Below are positions 6,344-8,830 of a DNA stretch of 8,830 nt, piece by piece (the first letter of the stretch is position 1; every line of letters begins with the position of its first letter). A program made the position numbers and the translations under genes. The notes under the pieces were generated by a model. That model made no database searches. It saw nothing but the letters and a program-made list of their open reading frames with translations, and was not told the origin of the DNA. The DNA comes from an uncultured Coprococcus sp. (GTDB lineage Bacteria > Bacillota_A > Clostridia > Lachnospirales > Lachnospiraceae), in NCBI GenBank assembly GCA_900767685.1, contig CAAGAB010000294.1, forward strand, positions 1-8,830, in the 5' to 3' direction.

Positions 6344-8095
6344 ATGACAATCGAGAACATTTATCGTAACAGAACAATGAACGAGATCACTGAGGGCGAT
6401 GTGGGACAGACACTTAAGGTTGCCGGATGGGTAGAGAATATCCGTGACCATGGTGGAGTATCATTTATCGATCTGCGTGATATGTATGGAGTGCTCCAGG
6501 TAGTAATGAGAGACACATCACTTCTTGACGGAATAACAAAGGAGGACTGTGTATCAATTGAGGGTATCGTTGAGCACAGAGATGAGGAGACATACAACCC
6601 AAAGATCCCTACAGGTACTATCGAGCTCGAGGCGAAGACTGTAGAGATACTCGGTAAGGTATATAAGCAGATTCCATTTGAGATCCAGACATCCAAGGAG
6701 ACACGTGAGGATGTGAGACTCAAGTACAGATATCTTGACCTCAGAAACAAGAAGGTTAAGGACAACATGATATTCAGAAGTCAGGTCATCAGCTACCTTC
6801 GTCAGAAGATGACTGAGATGGGATTCCTTGAGATCCAGACGCCTATCCTCTGCGCTTCATCACCTGAGGGCGCAAGAGATTACATCGTGCCATCAAGAAA
6901 GTTCAAAGGCAAGTTCTATGCACTTCCACAGGCACCTCAGCAGTACAAGCAGCTCCTCATGGTATCAGGATTTGACAAGTACTTCCAGATAGCTCCTTGT
7001 TTTAGAGATGAGGATGCAAGAGCAGACCGTTCACCTGGTGAGTTCTACCAGCTTGACTTTGAGATGAGCTTTGCAACACAGGAGGATGTATTCAAGGTTG
7101 GAGAGGAAGTCCTCTCAGCAACATTTGAGAAGTTTGCACCTGAGGGCGCAGTGGTTACACAGGCTCCATATCCTATCATCAGCTACAAGCAGGCTATGCT
7201 TGAGTTTGGTACAGATAAGCCTGACCTCAGAAACCCACTCAGAATAATAGACCTCACAGACTTCTTCCAGAGATGTACATTCAAGCCATTCCATGGCAAG
7301 ACAGTGCGTGCCATCAATGTACACAAGAAGCTTTCAAAGGGACAGCATGAGAAGATGCTCAAGTTTGCACAGAGCATCGGCATGGGCGGCCTTGGATATC
7401 TGGAGATCCTTGATGATATGTCATACAAGGGACCTATCGACAAGTTCATTCCTGATGATATGAAGGGTGAGATCGCAGAGCTTGCAGGCCTTACGGCTGG
7501 AGATACTATCTTCTTCATCGCAGATACGCCTGAGCTTGCAGCATCATTTGCAGGACAGATCAGAGTTGAGCTTGGCAACAGACTTGACCTCAACGAGAAG
7601 AACGCATTCCGTTTCTGCTATATAAATGACTTCCCAATGTACGAGTACGACAAGGAGAGCAAGAAGATCATCTTCACACACAATCCGTTCTCAATGCCAC
7701 AGGGCGGACTTGAGGCGTTAAATGAGAAGGATCCACTTGATATCCTGGCTTACCAGTACGACATCGTCTGCAACGGTATCGAGCTTTCATCAGGTGCTGT
7801 AAGAAACCACGACATGAAGATCATGGTCAAGGCATTTGAGATCGCAGGATACACAGAGGATGATCTGAAGGAGAAGTTCGGAGCACTCTACAATGCATTC
7901 CAGTTCGGAGCACCACCTCATGCAGGTATGGCTCCTGGTGTGGACAGAATGATCATGCTCCTTAGAAATGAGGAGAACATCAGAGAGGTCATCCCATTCC
8001 CAATGAATGGAAATGCACAGGATCTTATGTGCGGAGCACCTGGCGAGGTTACAGAGCAGCAGCTCCGTGAGGTTCACATTAAGGTCAGACAGTAA
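6344..8095 (+). CDS. aspS: Aspartyl-tRNA synthetase, probably non-discriminating (Asp/Asn)
   Basis: A 583-aa class II synthetase that charges tRNA-Asp with aspartate. It has an N-terminal OB-fold anticodon-binding domain (about 1-110), class II motif 1 around GFLEIQTPIL (160-169), motif 2 FRDEDARADR (220-229), a bacterial GAD insertion domain (roughly 290-420), and motif 3 in GMAPGVDRMIMLL near the C-terminus. Its length is normal for bacterial AspRS. In the OB fold the RDHGG segment has His36 where E. coli's discriminating enzyme has Leu (RDLGS); His here is reported in non-discriminating enzymes such as that of Pseudomonas. The SPGEFYQLD variant after motif 2 and the FPMN ending also recall enzymes annotated Asp/Asn. 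At the second reported specificity position (Gly in non-discriminating enzymes, Lys in E. coli) my hand alignment gives Glu, so that evidence is neutral. AAGGAGA (6331-6337) is 6 bases before the ATG. Expression is controlled by the T-box upstream. Confidence 0.97.
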   Translation: MTIENIYRNRTMNEITEGDVGQTLKVAGWVENIRDHGGVSFIDLRDMYGVLQVVMRDTSLLDGITKEDCVSIEGIVEHRDEETYNPKIPTGTIELEAKTVEILGKVYKQIPFEIQTSKETREDVRLKYRYLDLRNKKVKDNMIFRSQVISYLRQKMTEMGFLEIQTPILCASSPEGARDYIVPSRKFKGKFYALPQAPQQYKQLLMVSGFDKYFQIAPCFRDEDARADRSPGEFYQLDFEMSFATQEDVFKVGEEVLSATFEKFAPEGAVVTQAPYPIISYKQAMLEFGTDKPDLRNPLRIIDLTDFFQRCTFKPFHGKTVRAINVHKKLSKGQHEKMLKFAQSIGMGGLGYLEILDDMSYKGPIDKFIPDDMKGEIAELAGLTAGDTIFFIADTPELAASFAGQIRVELGNRLDLNEKNAFRFCYINDFPMYEYDKESKKIIFTHNPFSMPQGGLEALNEKDPLDILAYQYDIVCNGIELSSGAVRNHDMKIMVKAFEIAGYTEDDLKEKFGALYNAFQFGAPPHAGMAPGVDRMIMLLRNEENIREVIPFPMNGNAQDLMCGAPGEVTEQQLREVHIKVRQ

Positions 8096-8107
8096 AAAGG
8101 CCGGACG

Positions 8108-8311
8108 GCACTGACATTTTAGAAATAACGCAAAACATATGTACAAGCACATTCAGCTACCCTCACTTCAGCTGGCTTACATCTGCATGATGTTACAGCC
8201 GCGATAAGGGCGCTGCGGCTTTCACATCAGCAGGTAAGCGCTGAAGATCGGTCGCTTTCATTATGGCTTGTACATATTGTTTGCGTGTATATTGTCTAAA
8301 AATGTCGGTGC
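8108..8311. repeat. 204-bp foldback element (nested imperfect palindrome)
   Basis: The outer arms 8108-8148 and 8266-8311 are imperfect inverted repeats. Paired blocks are GCAC/GTGC, GACATTTT/AAAATGTC, ACGCAAA/TTTGCGT and a 12-bp ATATGTACAAGC match, about 38 bp in all with small bulges. Inside, 8166-8192 pairs with 8225-8246 in four blocks (CTTCAGC, GCTTAC, CTGC, TGATG; 22 bp), and AGCCGC/GCGGCT (8197-8202, 8215-8220) forms the tip. No transposase and no clear target duplication are seen. It starts 12 bases after the aspS stop and ends just upstream of the next ribosome site. It could be a MITE-like element, a structured RNA, or an oversized terminator, since a T-rich stretch follows. Confidence 0.75.
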
Positions 8312-8337
8312 TTATTTTATTATTAGGAGGCTTTATT

Positions 8338-8553
8338 ATGTCGGGATACCTTATCAAGGATACGACCAGACAGGAGCGGGAGCAGATAGTTGCCGATTCT
8401 CTGGGAAATATAGATGCTTATTGTGACGGATGCATGTGTGGTATCACAGAGATGTACCAAGATTATATTGATGGGAAGAAGGAGCTCCGTGAGATCAATA
8501 TGGAGTTCAATGCGAGATATGTCAGGGATGAGGATATGGATGGACGAAAGTGA
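8338..8553 (+). CDS. Small unrecognised protein with CxxCxC motif
   Basis: A 71-aa soluble protein that I do not recognise with confidence. The start at ATG 8338 is chosen because a perfect AGGAGG (8325-8330) lies 7 bases upstream; an in-frame ATG at 8263 would place 25 odd residues inside the foldback element and has no ribosome site. The N-terminal half contains DTTRQEREQIVAD, likely helical, then CDGCMC (Cys29, Cys32, Cys34), which could bind a metal or take part in redox chemistry. A charged helical stretch follows (DYIDGKKELREINMEF) and the tail is rich in Asp and Arg. There is no membrane segment or signal peptide. The good ribosome site, the composition and the clean ORF end suggest a real gene. 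Whether aspS transcripts reach it depends on the foldback element between them. Confidence 0.75.
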   Translation: MSGYLIKDTTRQEREQIVADSLGNIDAYCDGCMCGITEMYQDYIDGKKELREINMEFNARYVRDEDMDGRK

Positions 8554-8676
8554 GCATATGGTGGCAACTTTAATAATATGTATGTGGCAGAGATGGGAAA
8601 GCCATGTTAATATGAACATACAGTTAGCTGGCTTGCGATAACATCAATAAATAAGGGTTAAAAAGGAGAAAATTGT

Positions 8677-8830
8677 ATGGGGATACGAAAAGGAATATTT
8701 ATAGGTGCTGCGGCGCTTTCGATTATGGCATGTACTGCCTGCGGTAGTTCTGAGGGAAATGTTTCAGGAACAAATGGCGTGGAGACCTCGACCGGTGTGG
8801 AAAGCGGAATGATAGAGCAGCCACAGGTCA
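8677..8830 (+). CDS. Predicted lipoprotein, N-terminal part (3' end outside window)
   Basis: The reading frame starts at ATG 8677 behind AAGGAG (8663-8668, spacing 8) and runs open to the window end (51 codons). The first ~20 residues are a short basic start (MGIRK), a hydrophobic core (GIFIGAAALSIMA) and a Cys, with IMAC fitting a lipobox; a second Cys follows in ACTACGSS. After that comes a Ser/Thr/Gly/Glu-rich stretch typical of the linker after a lipoprotein anchor. The product is therefore probably exported and tethered to the outer face of the membrane. Its function cannot be told because the mature domain is outside the window. The preceding gap (8554-8676) shows only a weak possible hairpin (AGCCA/TGGCT) and no clear promoter. 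Confidence 0.8.
   Translation, partial: MGIRKGIFIGAAALSIMACTACGSSEGNVSGTNGVETSTGVESGMIEQPQV

Noticed and set aside
8108..8311. Retron or group II intron RNA as an explanation of the foldback
   Set aside because: No reverse transcriptase or intron catalytic domain motif is visible nearby, and the structure is a simple hairpin rather than a multi-arm fold.
8263..8337. Longer N-terminus for the 71-aa protein, from ATG 8263
   Set aside because: The extension lies in the foldback arm, lacks a ribosome site and has odd Cys/Leu-rich composition, while ATG 8338 has a perfect AGGAGG at good spacing.
8414..8641. Overlapping + strand reading frame of 75 codons
   Set aside because: It runs mostly inside the 71-aa gene in another frame, has no ribosome site and has Met/Ser/Arg/Trp-rich composition typical of a shadow frame.

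Overview
This window looks like chromosome of a low-to-mid GC Firmicute, most likely a Clostridia/Lachnospiraceae gut-type bacterium. The evidence is AGGAGG-like ribosome binding sites, near-consensus TTGACA/TATAAT promoters, intrinsic terminators, a long T-box leader, a Gram-positive style type I signal peptidase and the family content. The genus-level placement is inference. All recognised genes are on the + strand.

Region 1 (1-610) is the 3' end of guaB (IMP dehydrogenase), followed by a GC-rich stem-loop and a long-stem intrinsic terminator. Region 2 (612-4191) starts at a good promoter that touches the guaB terminator tail. It holds an apparent operon of three genes: an AANAT-like GNAT acetyltransferase fused in frame to a complete type I signal peptidase, a PHP-domain metallophosphoesterase, and an NSS-family sodium:amino-acid/amine symporter. 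A strong terminator closes it. Region 3 (about 4209-5807) carries a tRNA-dihydrouridine synthase homologue and a small YccF-type membrane protein.

Region 4 (5832-8095) is the best regulated unit. A perfect-hexamer promoter drives a roughly 400-nt T-box leader with Stem I, specifier loop, T-box motif and an antiterminator partner inside a 20-bp terminator stem. Downstream is aspS. The specifier reads most naturally as AAC (Asn), not GAC (Asp). The AspRS has His in its RDHGG motif, as in non-discriminating enzymes. Together these suggest that this AspRS also charges tRNA-Asn, feeding the amidotransferase route to Asn-tRNA-Asn, and that it is regulated by uncharged tRNA-Asn.

Region 5 (8096-8830) holds a 204-bp foldback element only 12 bp after aspS, with about 38 bp of outer stem and a nested 22-bp inner stem. 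It is followed by an unrecognised 71-aa protein with a CxxCxC motif and the start of a lipoprotein gene cut by the window edge.

The items most worth a second look are the GNAT-signal peptidase fusion, the Asn-type specifier on aspS, and the foldback element. No phage, CRISPR, transposase, tRNA or rRNA gene was seen.
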